From positions 1 to 64,000 of the forward strand of contig JAUIAS010000014.1 in NCBI GenBank assembly GCA_030425395.1: 64,000 nucleotides of DNA, read 5' to 3'. Of this stretch, positions 8,362 through 16,718 are shown one piece after another. How positions within the stretch are numbered: position 1 is the stretch's first letter; every line of letters starts with the position of its first letter. The notes under the pieces were generated by a model. It was given only the letters and a program-made list of their open reading frames with translations, was not told the DNA's origin and made no database searches. The stretch is from Alphaproteobacteria bacterium (GTDB lineage Bacteria; Pseudomonadota; Alphaproteobacteria; Rhodobacterales; Rhodobacteraceae). The position numbers and the translations under genes are program-made.

Positions 8362-8700
8362 CTAGCCGCCCTCGCCGGGGGCCTCGGAAAAATACTTCTC
8401 CAGCTTGCCCGGTTCGCCGTCACGCTCTTCGGCGTCCGGAAGCGGGTCTTTCTTGGTCACGATCACGGGCCACAGTTCGGAGTATTTGCGGTTGAATTCA
8501 ACCCATTTCTCCGCCTCCGGCTCTGTGTCAGGGCGGATCGCATCCGCCGGGCATTCCGGTTCGCAAACGCCGCAGTCGATGCATTCGTCGGGATGAATCA
8601 CCAGCATGTTCTCACCCTCATAGAAACAGTCCACGGGGCAGACCTCGACGCAATCGGTAAATTTGCATGCGATGCAGTTGTCATTGACGATATAGGTCAT
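8362..8700 (-). CDS. fdxA: 7Fe ferredoxin FdxA
   Basis: 112 residues. The first 60 carry two cluster motifs: a 3Fe-4S-type set ([14 protein letters not shown], with the central Cys displaced) and a classical [12 protein letters not shown] for 4Fe-4S. The C-terminal extension ([15 protein letters not shown]) is typical of the FdxA family of alphaproteobacteria and Azotobacter-type FdI. It is a soluble cytoplasmic electron carrier whose partner is not evident from neighbours. It sits 51 bases downstream of the S4-domain gene on the same strand and may be co-transcribed with it. Confidence 0.93.
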   Translation of the reverse strand: MTYIVNDNCIACKFTDCVEVCPVDCFYEGENMLVIHPDECIDCGVCEPECPADAIRPDTEPEAEKWVEFNRKYSELWPVIVTKKDPLPDAEERDGEPGKLEKYFSEAPGEGG

Positions 8701-8751
8701 CTTCGGCTCTCTCTCAGGGCGGTTGCGCAGTAGCTAATCCAGCCCGCAAGG

Positions 8752-9132
8752 TCAATCAAGCGTCTGACCGTGAGAAAGGTCAATCTGCCGCCGGTCCTTT
8801 TTGGTCGGGCGACCTTTTCCATCATATCGCGGGTTCTTTGGAATATCTGCCTTGGGCGGTGACAGGTCCTCGTAAAGGGCCTGCGCCTCGGGGGCGGGGC
8901 CACGCCGGGTGCCGATGGCCAGAATGCGCACCACCCGAATATCCCGGCCTTGCGCAAATGTCAGAACATCGTCCGGCCCGACATTGCGGGCCGGTTTGTC
9001 GATCTTGTCGCCATTGACCCGCAGATGCCCGCCCGACACCACCTTGGCGGCCAGGCTGCGGGTCTTGAAGAACCGCGCCTGCCAAAGCCATTTGTCGATG
9101 CGCAGACGCTCACCGGTGGCCGCCTCGGTCAC
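8752..9132 (-). CDS. S4-domain RNA-binding protein (Hsp15-like)
   Basis: 126 residues. The S4 fold lies at residues 9-70 (RLRIDKWLWQARFFKTRSLA; GGHLRVNGDKIDKPARNV), followed by a basic tail (KGRPTKKDRRQID). E. coli Hsp15 binds stalled 50S subunits carrying nascent chains, so a ribosome-rescue role is plausible. The start is GTG at 9132, overlapping the helicase stop by GTGA, so translation is probably coupled to the upstream helicase. This pairing supports a shared RNA-related job. Confidence 0.88.
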   Translation of the reverse strand: MTEAATGERLRIDKWLWQARFFKTRSLAAKVVSGGHLRVNGDKIDKPARNVGPDDVLTFAQGRDIRVVRILAIGTRRGPAPEAQALYEDLSPPKADIPKNPRYDGKGRPTKKDRRQIDLSHGQTLD

Positions 9133-12038
9133 TTGTCGGTCTTGAGCCCCATGAGGGCTGCGGCGAACGGGTTGTCGGGATCAATCGGCTTTTCCTTGCG
9201 CGGAGGACGGGACGAGAACGTCTTGGCCCCTTGCTGACCGGGTTTGCCCCCCGGTTTTCCACCGCGCGGGCCACCCTGTTTGCCGCCGCCGCGTTTGCCG
9301 TCGCGCGGAGCGCCGCCATCGCTGCGGTTGCCACCCTGACGGGGCTTGCCGCGACCGGCACCGCCGCGCGCCTTGCCTGCGGGTTTGCGCGACCAGGTGA
9401 AGGTAAAGAAAACCTCGGTTTCAGGAGCATCTGCCGGTGTTTCGGCGGCTTGCTCTGCGGGGGTGTTCTCTGCCGTTTCGGAAACGGGTTCTTCGGCCAC
9501 GGGTTCTTCGGCCACGGGTTCTTCGATCACGGGCGTGGCTGGGGTTTCCGTTGTTTCGGCTTCGGTCTTTGGCTCCGCGTCATCCGCAGGTTCTGCCCCG
9601 GTTGCTGCCGGCGTCTCGGTTGATGCCGGCGCGTCGGCCTGTGGCGCGGCTTCGGGGGCCTTGATCTTGGCGCGCTCGCCGCGCTCGGCGGCATAGCCAA
9701 GCCCCTGCATAAGGTCAGCGAACTGTTCCAGCGTCATACCGGTGATCGACAGCATGTCGGCCTTGGCTTCGAATCCGCCGCGACTGTCTTCGCCGCGCAG
9801 CATGTCCGCCAGCCGTTCCAGCATGTCGATACGGATCGCACGCTCACCGGCGGCAAAATACCCGGACATCGCCTGCGCCCCTTCGGGCGCGTCCTTTTGG
9901 CTGGGCACTGTGACCAGACCCGGCGGGGGGGATTCGGGAAATTCATCCAACCCCTGCGCCAGCGACCACAGCACCAGACGCAACCGCGTCGGTGCAGGCT
10001 TTAGAAGCACCGGCACAAAGATGGTGTATTGGCCAAAGCGGATGCCATGCTTGCGCAATGCGCCGCGCGCGTCCTGATCCAGCGCCTTGACATCATCCGC
10101 CACGTCGCGACGCGGCAGGATGCCCAGGCCTTCGATCATGCGAAAGGCAAAGCCGCGCGCCAGCCCGGTCAGGGCCTCGTCGCGTTCCATCGCAAGGAGA
10201 GGTTCGAACAATGCGGCGATCTTGCGGTCGATGAAATGCTGGAGGCGGCGCTGCACCTTTTGCTCGACATCGGGGCCTGCGGCCTCATCCACGAAAACCG
10301 TGATCTGGGGCTTCATCGGGGTAGCCCCGGCAACCAGCTTGCCAACGGCCTGATCGCCCCACATCAACCCACCCTGTTCGGTAAAGTCGATTTCGGTGTC
10401 CGGTGCGTTATAGAACCTGTCGGCACGCAGATGGAACTGCGGCGCCAGCGCCTGCAGCGATGCCGCCTTGAGCGTCTTGGCCTCGGCCCCTGACGCGCTT
10501 TTGTCCTGGTTGAACCGGAATCCTTCGAGCCGTCCGACGAATTCACCTTCGACGGTCACCTCACCCTTGTCATTCACATCGGCCAAAAGGGCCTCCTTCT
10601 GCTTGAGCCGGCGCAGCAACACGGACGTGCGCCGATCCACAAATCTTTGAGTCAGGCGCTCGTGCAGCGCATCTGATACCCTGTCTTCTACAGCGCGGCT
10701 GACGTCGCGCCAATGGGTTTCGTCGCGCACCCAGCCATTGCGCTGCGCGACATATGTCCACGTGCGGATATAGGCTAAACGCTTGCTGAGTGCATCAATA
10801 TCGCCATCGGTTCGGTCAATTCGTTTGATCTGGCGGGCCATGAAATCGTCCGGCACGGCCCCGCGTTCGAACAGATGTGTGAAAATCGTCTCCAGAAGGC
10901 CCGCGTGTTCGCCTTGGCTGATGCCACGGAAATCGGGGATTCGGCACACATCCCACAACAGGCGGACGCTTTTGCCATCGGTGCAGCGCGCCGCGACCTC
11001 GACCGAACCGGCCAGCGATTTGAGAGCAATCAGATCGTCCGCCTCGCGCGCTTTGAGAAGGTGTTCGCCCTGCGGTGCGACCTCAAGCGTGTCGATCAAT
11101 CGGTCCAGCGATCCAAAGGACAATGCCGCGTTGCGCCAGTTCAGCTTTTTAAGAGGGGTAAACCGGTGATCCATGATCGCCTGAGCCACCTCATCATCCA
11201 GCGGGCGCGCTTCGCCAGTGACACCAAAGGTGCCATGCGCCATTCCCCGGCCCGCGCGCCCCGCGATCTGGGCCAGTTCGTTCGGGGCCAGTGGTCGCAT
11301 CCGCCGCCCGTCGAACTTGGTTACAGACGAAAACGCCACGTGGTCGATATCGAGGTTCAGCCCCATACCGATGGCATCGGTCGCCACAAGGTAATCCACC
11401 TCGCCGTTTTGATAGAGCTCGACCTGTGCATTGCGTGTCCGCGGGCTGAGCGCGCCCATCACCACAGCAGCCCCGCCCTTTTGGCGGCGCAGCAGTTCCG
11501 CGATGGCATAGACGTTATCGACGGAAAACCCGACGATCGCGCTGCGCGGGGGCATGCGGCTGATCTTTTTCGACCCCGAATAGGTCAGCTGGCTCATCCT
11601 CTCGCGCCGGATGAACTGGGCCTCGGGGACCAGCGCGGAAATCGGGCCGCGCATGGTGTCGGATCCAAGGAACAGGGTTTCATTCAGGCCGCGCGCCCGC
11701 AGCAGGCGGTCTGTGAACACATGTCCGCGTTCGGGATCGGCGCAAAGCTGGATTTCGTCGATGGCCAGAAAATCGGCACCCATGCCTTCGGGCATCGCTT
11801 CGACCGTGCAGACCCAGTATTTCGCGCGCGGTGGCACGATACGTTCCTCGCCGGTGACCAACGCCACCACGGACGGGCCGCGCAGTCCCACGATGCGGTC
11901 ATAGACCTCGCGCGCCAGCAAACGCAGCGGCAGGCCAATCACGCCGGTGCGATGGCCCAGCATCCGTTCAATGGCGTAATGGGTCTTGCCGGTATTGGTC
12001 GGGCCCAAAACGGCCGCGATGCGCGCATGTGCGGTCAC
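9129..12038 (-). CDS. SUV3-type DExH-box RNA helicase
   Basis: 969 residues. Walker A GPTNTGKT at 12-19 and the Walker B variant DEIQ at 94-97 mark the mitochondrial SUV3 family rather than DEAD/DEAH helicases. Motif VI (QIAGRAGRG) lies at about 275. The central part carries the SUV3 C-terminal extension. The last 190 residues are low complexity: Ala/Glu-rich with three tandem copies of VAEEP, then a Gly/Arg/Lys-rich tail (GKRGGGKQGGPRGGKPGG) likely to bind RNA. By analogy it unwinds structured RNA, perhaps with a 3' exonuclease. The S4 gene follows with overlapping codons. Confidence 0.85.
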   Translation of the reverse strand: MTAHARIAAVLGPTNTGKTHYAIERMLGHRTGVIGLPLRLLAREVYDRIVGLRGPSVVALVTGEERIVPPRAKYWVCTVEAMPEGMGADFLAIDEIQLCADPERGHVFTDRLLRARGLNETLFLGSDTMRGPISALVPEAQFIRRERMSQLTYSGSKKISRMPPRSAIVGFSVDNVYAIAELLRRQKGGAAVVMGALSPRTRNAQVELYQNGEVDYLVATDAIGMGLNLDIDHVAFSSVTKFDGRRMRPLAPNELAQIAGRAGRGMAHGTFGVTGEARPLDDEVAQAIMDHRFTPLKKLNWRNAALSFGSLDRLIDTLEVAPQGEHLLKAREADDLIALKSLAGSVEVAARCTDGKSVRLLWDVCRIPDFRGISQGEHAGLLETIFTHLFERGAVPDDFMARQIKRIDRTDGDIDALSKRLAYIRTWTYVAQRNGWVRDETHWRDVSRAVEDRVSDALHERLTQRFVDRRTSVLLRRLKQKEALLADVNDKGEVTVEGEFVGRLEGFRFNQDKSASGAEAKTLKAASLQALAPQFHLRADRFYNAPDTEIDFTEQGGLMWGDQAVGKLVAGATPMKPQITVFVDEAAGPDVEQKVQRRLQHFIDRKIAALFEPLLAMERDEALTGLARGFAFRMIEGLGILPRRDVADDVKALDQDARGALRKHGIRFGQYTIFVPVLLKPAPTRLRLVLWSLAQGLDEFPESPPPGLVTVPSQKDAPEGAQAMSGYFAAGERAIRIDMLERLADMLRGEDSRGGFEAKADMLSITGMTLEQFADLMQGLGYAAERGERAKIKAPEAAPQADAPASTETPAATGAEPADDAEPKTEAETTETPATPVIEEPVAEEPVAEEPVSETAENTPAEQAAETPADAPETEVFFTFTWSRKPAGKARGGAGRGKPRQGGNRSDGGAPRDGKRGGGKQGGPRGGKPGGKPGQQGAKTFSSRPPRKEKPIDPDNPFAAALMGLKTDK

Positions 12039-12112
12039 GATTGTTCCCTCTGGCCCCTGTTTGGTCTGGTCCGATGCCGTTACCCGCCCGTCTCAGGGCC
12101 ATGTTGAAAACG

Positions 12113-12682
12113 CTAGAGCGTCGTCCCTTCCACCTGCGGGCGCAGGCGTTCGAGGGCGGGTGCTACATCCTCGTGGTGGGGATGTATAGACTGAACCCGC
12201 CTGTAGGCCTCATAGGCGCGGGGCTTGTCACCAAAGGTTTCCAGAATGGAGGCAAGCCCGAAGATCGCGTTGTAGTCATGCGGGTTCAGCGCCAGTGCGC
12301 GTTCCAGATCGGCAACGGCGGGTCCGTACAGATCAATCGCGAAATAGGCCGCGGCCCGCGATGTCCAGCCTTCGGCGAAGTCGGGGGCGTGATCGGTCAG
12401 CGCGGTAAAGTGTTCGATGGCGGCTTCGGTGTCACCGACCTCCATCGCATCGCGCCCGCGCTTGAGAAGAAGATCCATCGCCGCCGAGCCGGATTTGCTC
12501 CAGACCGCGCGCAACTGGCGATCAATGCGCATCGCCTCCTTGGGGTCGGCGGTTGCCAAACGCTCAAGAAGTTCGACCGGATCGGTGCTGTCCGCCTGCT
12601 GAGCGGCAGCCGGCACAGAAAAAAGCGCCGCAACCACGGTTGCCGCCACGATATGTTTGAGATTGCGTCCGAGTATGACCAT
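12113..12682 (-). CDS. Secreted tetratricopeptide-repeat protein
   Basis: 189 residues. Residues 1-28 form a signal peptide (IVAATVVAALFSVPAAAQQ). The mature part carries about three TPR units; the clearest are GDTEAAIEHFTALTDHAPDF and YGPAVADLERALALNPHDYN. TPR proteins of this size act as periplasmic scaffolds; no partner can be named. It is on the same strand as the helicase, 74 bases upstream, and divergent from the SCP2 gene, with both starts within 75 bases. Confidence 0.82.
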   Translation of the reverse strand: MVILGRNLKHIVAATVVAALFSVPAAAQQADSTDPVELLERLATADPKEAMRIDRQLRAVWSKSGSAAMDLLLKRGRDAMEVGDTEAAIEHFTALTDHAPDFAEGWTSRAAAYFAIDLYGPAVADLERALALNPHDYNAIFGLASILETFGDKPRAYEAYRRVQSIHPHHEDVAPALERLRPQVEGTTL

Positions 12683-12753
12683 AACAGTGCAAGTGTAACG
12701 CGATGCGCCGCGAAATCCACCCCGCCGCGTGTCACCAATGCGAGAGGACGACC

Positions 12754-13044
12754 ATGAGCGAATTTCTGAGCCGGGCAGCCGAAGAGCTGAACCAAAAACT
12801 TGCCGACGGGAGCTTTAGCGGAAGCGCCAAATTCGTGATCTCGGGCGAAGGCGCGGTGGTTCTCGACGCCAGCGGCGCACGTATCGCCGACGAAGAAACC
12901 GACGTCACCCTGACCGCCGATATGGATACGTTCCGCGCGATCTTCGAAGGCGAGATGAACCCCACCAGCGCCTTCATGTCCGGCAAGCTGAGCGTTGACG
13001 GCGATATGGGCATGGCGATGCAGCTCGCTTCGGTTCTGGCCTGA
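12754..13044 (+). CDS. SCP2 sterol-carrier-domain protein
   Basis: 96 residues, a stand-alone SCP2 domain. Typical segments are FSGSAKFVISGEGAVVLD in the first third, the acidic EETDVTLTADMDTFRAIFEG, and PTSAFMSGKLSVDGDMGMAM at the end. SCP2 folds bind lipids or acyl chains in a hydrophobic tunnel. The ATG at 12754 (GAGAGGACGACC upstream) gives the family's normal N-terminus. The stop overlaps the next gene's start (TGATG), implying translational coupling with a lipase-like hydrolase, which fits lipid handling. Confidence 0.88.
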   Translation: MSEFLSRAAEELNQKLADGSFSGSAKFVISGEGAVVLDASGARIADEETDVTLTADMDTFRAIFEGEMNPTSAFMSGKLSVDGDMGMAMQLASVLA

Positions 13045-13985
13045 TGGCCGCCGAGGCCGCCCCGTTTCACGCGGACATCGCGCATGGCCCTGAAACAGGG
13101 GCGGCCTTCTGGGTGCACGCCGATGACGGCGTGCGCATTCGCGTGGGCATCTGGCCCAAGGATGATGCCTCCGGCACGGTGATCCTGCTGCCCGGACGCA
13201 CCGAGTATATCGAGAAATACGGCATCTTTGCTGCCGGAATGGCCGAACGTGGCTTTGCGACGCTGGCGATTGACTGGCGCGGGCAAGGGTTGGCGCAGCG
13301 GATGCTGGCGGATGCCCGCATCGGGCATGTAAATGAATTCCGCGACTTTCAACGCGATCTGCGGGCAGCACTTGACCTCGCAGAGGCCCATCAATTGCCG
13401 CGCCCGTGGCACCTTTTGGGGCATTCCATGGGCGGAGCGATCGGTTTGCGGGCCGTAATGGAAGGCGTTCCGGTGACGTCCTGCGCATTCAGCGGGCCGA
13501 TGTGGGATATTCTGCTGGCCGCCCCGATGCGCCCATTGATTTCGGTCTTGACCGGCGTGGCGCGTCGGATCGGGCGGGACAACGGGCTTGCCCCGACAAC
13601 AGAGGCGATCCCCTATGTGATCTCCGCCGAATTCGAGGGCAACAGCCTGACCAACGATCCGGAAATGTATCAGATGATACGCGATCAGCTTGGGGCCTGT
13701 CCTGACCTTTGCCTTGGCGGGCCCAGCATGCGCTGGCTGAGCGAGGCGCTGAGAGACTGCAAGGCGCTCGCCGCGCGCCCATCGCCGGATATGCCGTGCC
13801 TGACCTTTCTGGGCAGCGACGAATCGATCGTGTCGCCTGCCGCCATCCACGACCGCATGGGCCGTTGGCCGCGTGGACGTCTTGAGATCGTGCCGACCGG
13901 ACGTCACGAAGTTCTGATGGACGCACCCGCCATGCGTAACGGGGTGATGGACAAGATGGCCGCGCATTTCAGCGCCGCATCCTGA
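13044..13985 (+). CDS. Alpha/beta hydrolase, lysophospholipase/monoacylglycerol-lipase type
   Basis: 313 residues of the hydrolase_4 (PldB-like) group. The nucleophile elbow GHSMGG is at about residue 129. The acid residue is probably in GSDESIVSP at about 258, and the base is His in TGRHEVLMD at about 288. The oxyanion strand is LPGRTEYIEKYG. It has no signal peptide, so it probably acts in the cytoplasm or at the inner face of the membrane on monoacyl lipids. It is coupled by a one-base overlap to the SCP2 gene. The exact substrate cannot be told from sequence. Confidence 0.85.
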   Translation: MAAEAAPFHADIAHGPETGAAFWVHADDGVRIRVGIWPKDDASGTVILLPGRTEYIEKYGIFAAGMAERGFATLAIDWRGQGLAQRMLADARIGHVNEFRDFQRDLRAALDLAEAHQLPRPWHLLGHSMGGAIGLRAVMEGVPVTSCAFSGPMWDILLAAPMRPLISVLTGVARRIGRDNGLAPTTEAIPYVISAEFEGNSLTNDPEMYQMIRDQLGACPDLCLGGPSMRWLSEALRDCKALAARPSPDMPCLTFLGSDESIVSPAAIHDRMGRWPRGRLEIVPTGRHEVLMDAPAMRNGVMDKMAAHFSAAS

Positions 13986-14027
13986 TAACGACTGGCGCAC
14001 CGCGCCGGACGCGCTACCCTGCCCGTC

Positions 14028-15041
14028 ATGGCACGCGAACCGCTTTTGACCTTTACCCCAGAGGGCATTTTTTGCGCTCAGGGCGGATTTCACATTGATC
14101 CGTGGCGCCCCGTCGCGCGGGCGCTGATCACCCACGGCCACGCCGATCACGCACGCCCGGGGCACGGGGCCTACCTGTGCACCGATCTGGCGGCCCCGGT
14201 TATCCGGCACCGGCTGGGCACTATCACGCTTGAAACCCTGCGCTATGGAGAGCCGCGTCAGATCGGTGGCGTCGAGGTCAGCTTTCACCCTGCGGGCCAC
14301 GTTCCCGGATCGGCACAGATCAGGGTGGCACGGGGTGGTGAGGTCTGGGTTGTGTCTGGCGATTACAAGGTGGCGGACGATGGCCTATCCACCCCGTTCG
14401 AACCCGTATCATGCACCCATTTCGTGACCGAAAGCACCTTTGGCCTGCCCGTGTTTCGTTGGCCGTCGCAGGATAGCGTGGCCGCCGAAATCAACGATTG
14501 GTGGCGGGCCTGCATCGTGGCGGGGCAAACACCGATGCTGGGCGCGTATGCCTTGGGCAAGGCACAGCGCCTCTTGCGGATGCTGGATACGGATATCGGG
14601 CCAATCCTGACCCATGGCGCGGTGGAGAACACCAATGCCGTGATGCGCGCGCAGGGCATAGACCTGCCTGAAACCGTTCCTGTCACGCCCGGTCTCAAGC
14701 CCGCCGATCATCCCGGGGCATTGGTGTTGGCCACACCCGCCGCTTTTGGCAGCCCGTGGGCGCGGCGGTTCGGGCGCGTGTCCACCGGATTTGCAAGCGG
14801 ATGGATGATGCTGCGCGGAGTGCGGCGCAGGCGGGCAGCGGATCGCGGATTTGTCATTTCCGATCACGCCGACTGGTCAGGTCTGTTGACGGCGATCCGG
14901 GGAAGCGGTGCGGAACATATTTATGTCACCCACGGCTATACCGAGATTTTCACCCGCTACCTGAACGAATGCGGCTGGAACGCCCGGGTGGTCCCGACCG
15001 AGTTCGAGGGCGAAACCCTTGATCCGGGGGAAACCGCATGA
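14028..15041 (+). CDS. Ligase-associated MBL-fold DNA exonuclease
   Basis: 337 residues of the beta-CASP metallo-beta-lactamase type that accompanies bacterial ATP-dependent DNA ligases. The metal motif HGHADHARPGH is at about residue 34. Other metal-site parts are HPAGHVPGSAQ (about 85), SGDYKVADDG (about 107) and SDHADW (about 278). It is thought to trim DNA 3' ends before ligation. The stop overlaps the next gene's start (ATGA), so exonuclease and ligase are made together. The two other usual partners, an Lhr-like helicase and a metallophosphoesterase, are not here. Confidence 0.88.
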   Translation: MAREPLLTFTPEGIFCAQGGFHIDPWRPVARALITHGHADHARPGHGAYLCTDLAAPVIRHRLGTITLETLRYGEPRQIGGVEVSFHPAGHVPGSAQIRVARGGEVWVVSGDYKVADDGLSTPFEPVSCTHFVTESTFGLPVFRWPSQDSVAAEINDWWRACIVAGQTPMLGAYALGKAQRLLRMLDTDIGPILTHGAVENTNAVMRAQGIDLPETVPVTPGLKPADHPGALVLATPAAFGSPWARRFGRVSTGFASGWMMLRGVRRRRAADRGFVISDHADWSGLLTAIRGSGAEHIYVTHGYTEIFTRYLNECGWNARVVPTEFEGETLDPGETA

Positions 15042-16633
15042 AGCAGTTCTCGGCCCTTTTCCAACAACTGGACCAGACCACGCGCACCACCGTCAAGATC
15101 ACCGCGCTTGCCGATTATTTCACGCGGGCCAGCGAGGCCGACCGCCTGTGGACCATTGCGCTGTTTTCCGGCCGCCGTCCACGCCGTGTCATCACCACGG
15201 CGCGGCTGCGCGAATGGGCAGCGGAACGCGCGGGCCAGCCGTTATGGCTGTTCGAGGAATGCTATCCCATCGTCGGTGATCTGGCCGAGACCATCGCGCT
15301 GTTCCTGCCCCCGGCGGCGCAACATTCCGATAGCGATCTGGCCGGTTGGATCACCGCCCTGATCGGCATCTCGCAGGCACCGGAACCCGACCGGAAAGCC
15401 TTTGTTCTTGATGCATGGGACCGGCTCGATACATCCGAACGGTTCCTGTTCAACAAACTGATCACCGGAGGTTTTCGCGTCGGGGTCAGCCAGAAACTGA
15501 TGACCCGCGCGCTGGCCCGCGCCACAGGCCGGGATGAGGCAGACCTTGCCCACCGCCTGATGGGCGATTGGACGCCCGAGACAACGACATGGCACAGCCT
15601 GATTGAGGCCAACGACCCATCCGCTGCGGCGTCGCGGCCCTATCCGTTCTACCTCGCCCATGGTCTGGACGGAGAGGCGGATGATCTGGGTGAGCCCTCT
15701 GCGTGGCACGCGGAATGGAAATGGGATGGCATTCGCGGTCAACTGATCACCCGCGCCGGGGATCACTTTGTCTGGTCGCGGGGCGAAGAGCTGATGACCG
15801 ACCGGTTTCCCGAATTTGCCCGCGCCCGCGATTTCCTGCCCGACGGCACGGTGATCGACGGTGAAATTCTGGCCTGGGACGGCACCGCGCCAATGCCCTT
15901 TTCGGCGCTGCAAAAAAGGATCGGACGCAAATCCGTTCCCAAATCCGTGCTGCGCGAGGCACCGGTGACGATGCTGGCCTATGACCTGCTGGAACAAGAC
16001 GGGCAGGATATCCGCGCGCGCCCGTTTCATGAACGTCGCGCGGCGCTCGCCGGCCTGATGGGATCCTTGCCGCCAGACGCCCCGCTGCGCCTGTCACCAT
16101 CGCTTGCGTTCGCGGATTGGAGCGCGCTGGCCCAACTGCGCGACCGGGCCCGCGATCACCGCGCCGAAGGGGTGATGATCAAACGCAAGGATGCGCCCTA
16201 TCTGGTCGGCCGCAAGCGTGGCGATTGGTGGAAATGGAAACTGGACCCGCTGACAATAGACGCGGTGATGATCTATGCGCAGGCAGGTCATGGGCGACGG
16301 GCCACGCTTTATACCGATTTCACCTTTGCGGTCTGGTCGGGCAATGACCTTGTGCCATTCACCAAAGCCTATTCCGGGCTCACCGATGCCGAGTTCCGCA
16401 AGATCACCGCGTGGGTCAAGAAAAACACCCTGCAACGCTTTGGTCCTGTGCGTCAGGTGCGGCCCGAACTGGTGTTCGAAATTGCATTCGAAGGCATCCA
16501 GCCATCGTCGCGTCACAAATCCGGCATTGCCCTTCGGTTTCCCCGGATGGCCCGTTGGCGTCATGACAAACCGGTGCAGGAGGCCAACACGCTGGACGAT
16601 CTCAACGAGATACTGCGCCTCTATGGTCAGTAG
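15038..16633 (+). CDS. ATP-dependent DNA ligase (cisplatin-repair operon type)
   Basis: 531 residues. An N-terminal helical domain (1-200) precedes the nucleotidyltransferase domain. The AMP-accepting lysine is in KWDGIR (Lys about 228). Other motifs are DGEILAW, EGVMIKRKDAPY and WWKWKLDP. The OB-fold domain forms the C-terminus (QPSSRHKSGIALRFPRM). It seals nicks with ATP, unlike the essential NAD-dependent LigA, and likely acts in DNA damage repair with the overlapping exonuclease gene. Confidence 0.9.
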   Translation: MKQFSALFQQLDQTTRTTVKITALADYFTRASEADRLWTIALFSGRRPRRVITTARLREWAAERAGQPLWLFEECYPIVGDLAETIALFLPPAAQHSDSDLAGWITALIGISQAPEPDRKAFVLDAWDRLDTSERFLFNKLITGGFRVGVSQKLMTRALARATGRDEADLAHRLMGDWTPETTTWHSLIEANDPSAAASRPYPFYLAHGLDGEADDLGEPSAWHAEWKWDGIRGQLITRAGDHFVWSRGEELMTDRFPEFARARDFLPDGTVIDGEILAWDGTAPMPFSALQKRIGRKSVPKSVLREAPVTMLAYDLLEQDGQDIRARPFHERRAALAGLMGSLPPDAPLRLSPSLAFADWSALAQLRDRARDHRAEGVMIKRKDAPYLVGRKRGDWWKWKLDPLTIDAVMIYAQAGHGRRATLYTDFTFAVWSGNDLVPFTKAYSGLTDAEFRKITAWVKKNTLQRFGPVRQVRPELVFEIAFEGIQPSSRHKSGIALRFPRMARWRHDKPVQEANTLDDLNEILRLYGQ

Positions 16634-16718
16634 CGCGCCATTGCCGGTTTGGCGGGCTTGAGGTCGCCCGTCGCGGGGACTAAGTGTTCTGCACATGCGC
16701 AACACAAGAGGTATCCCG

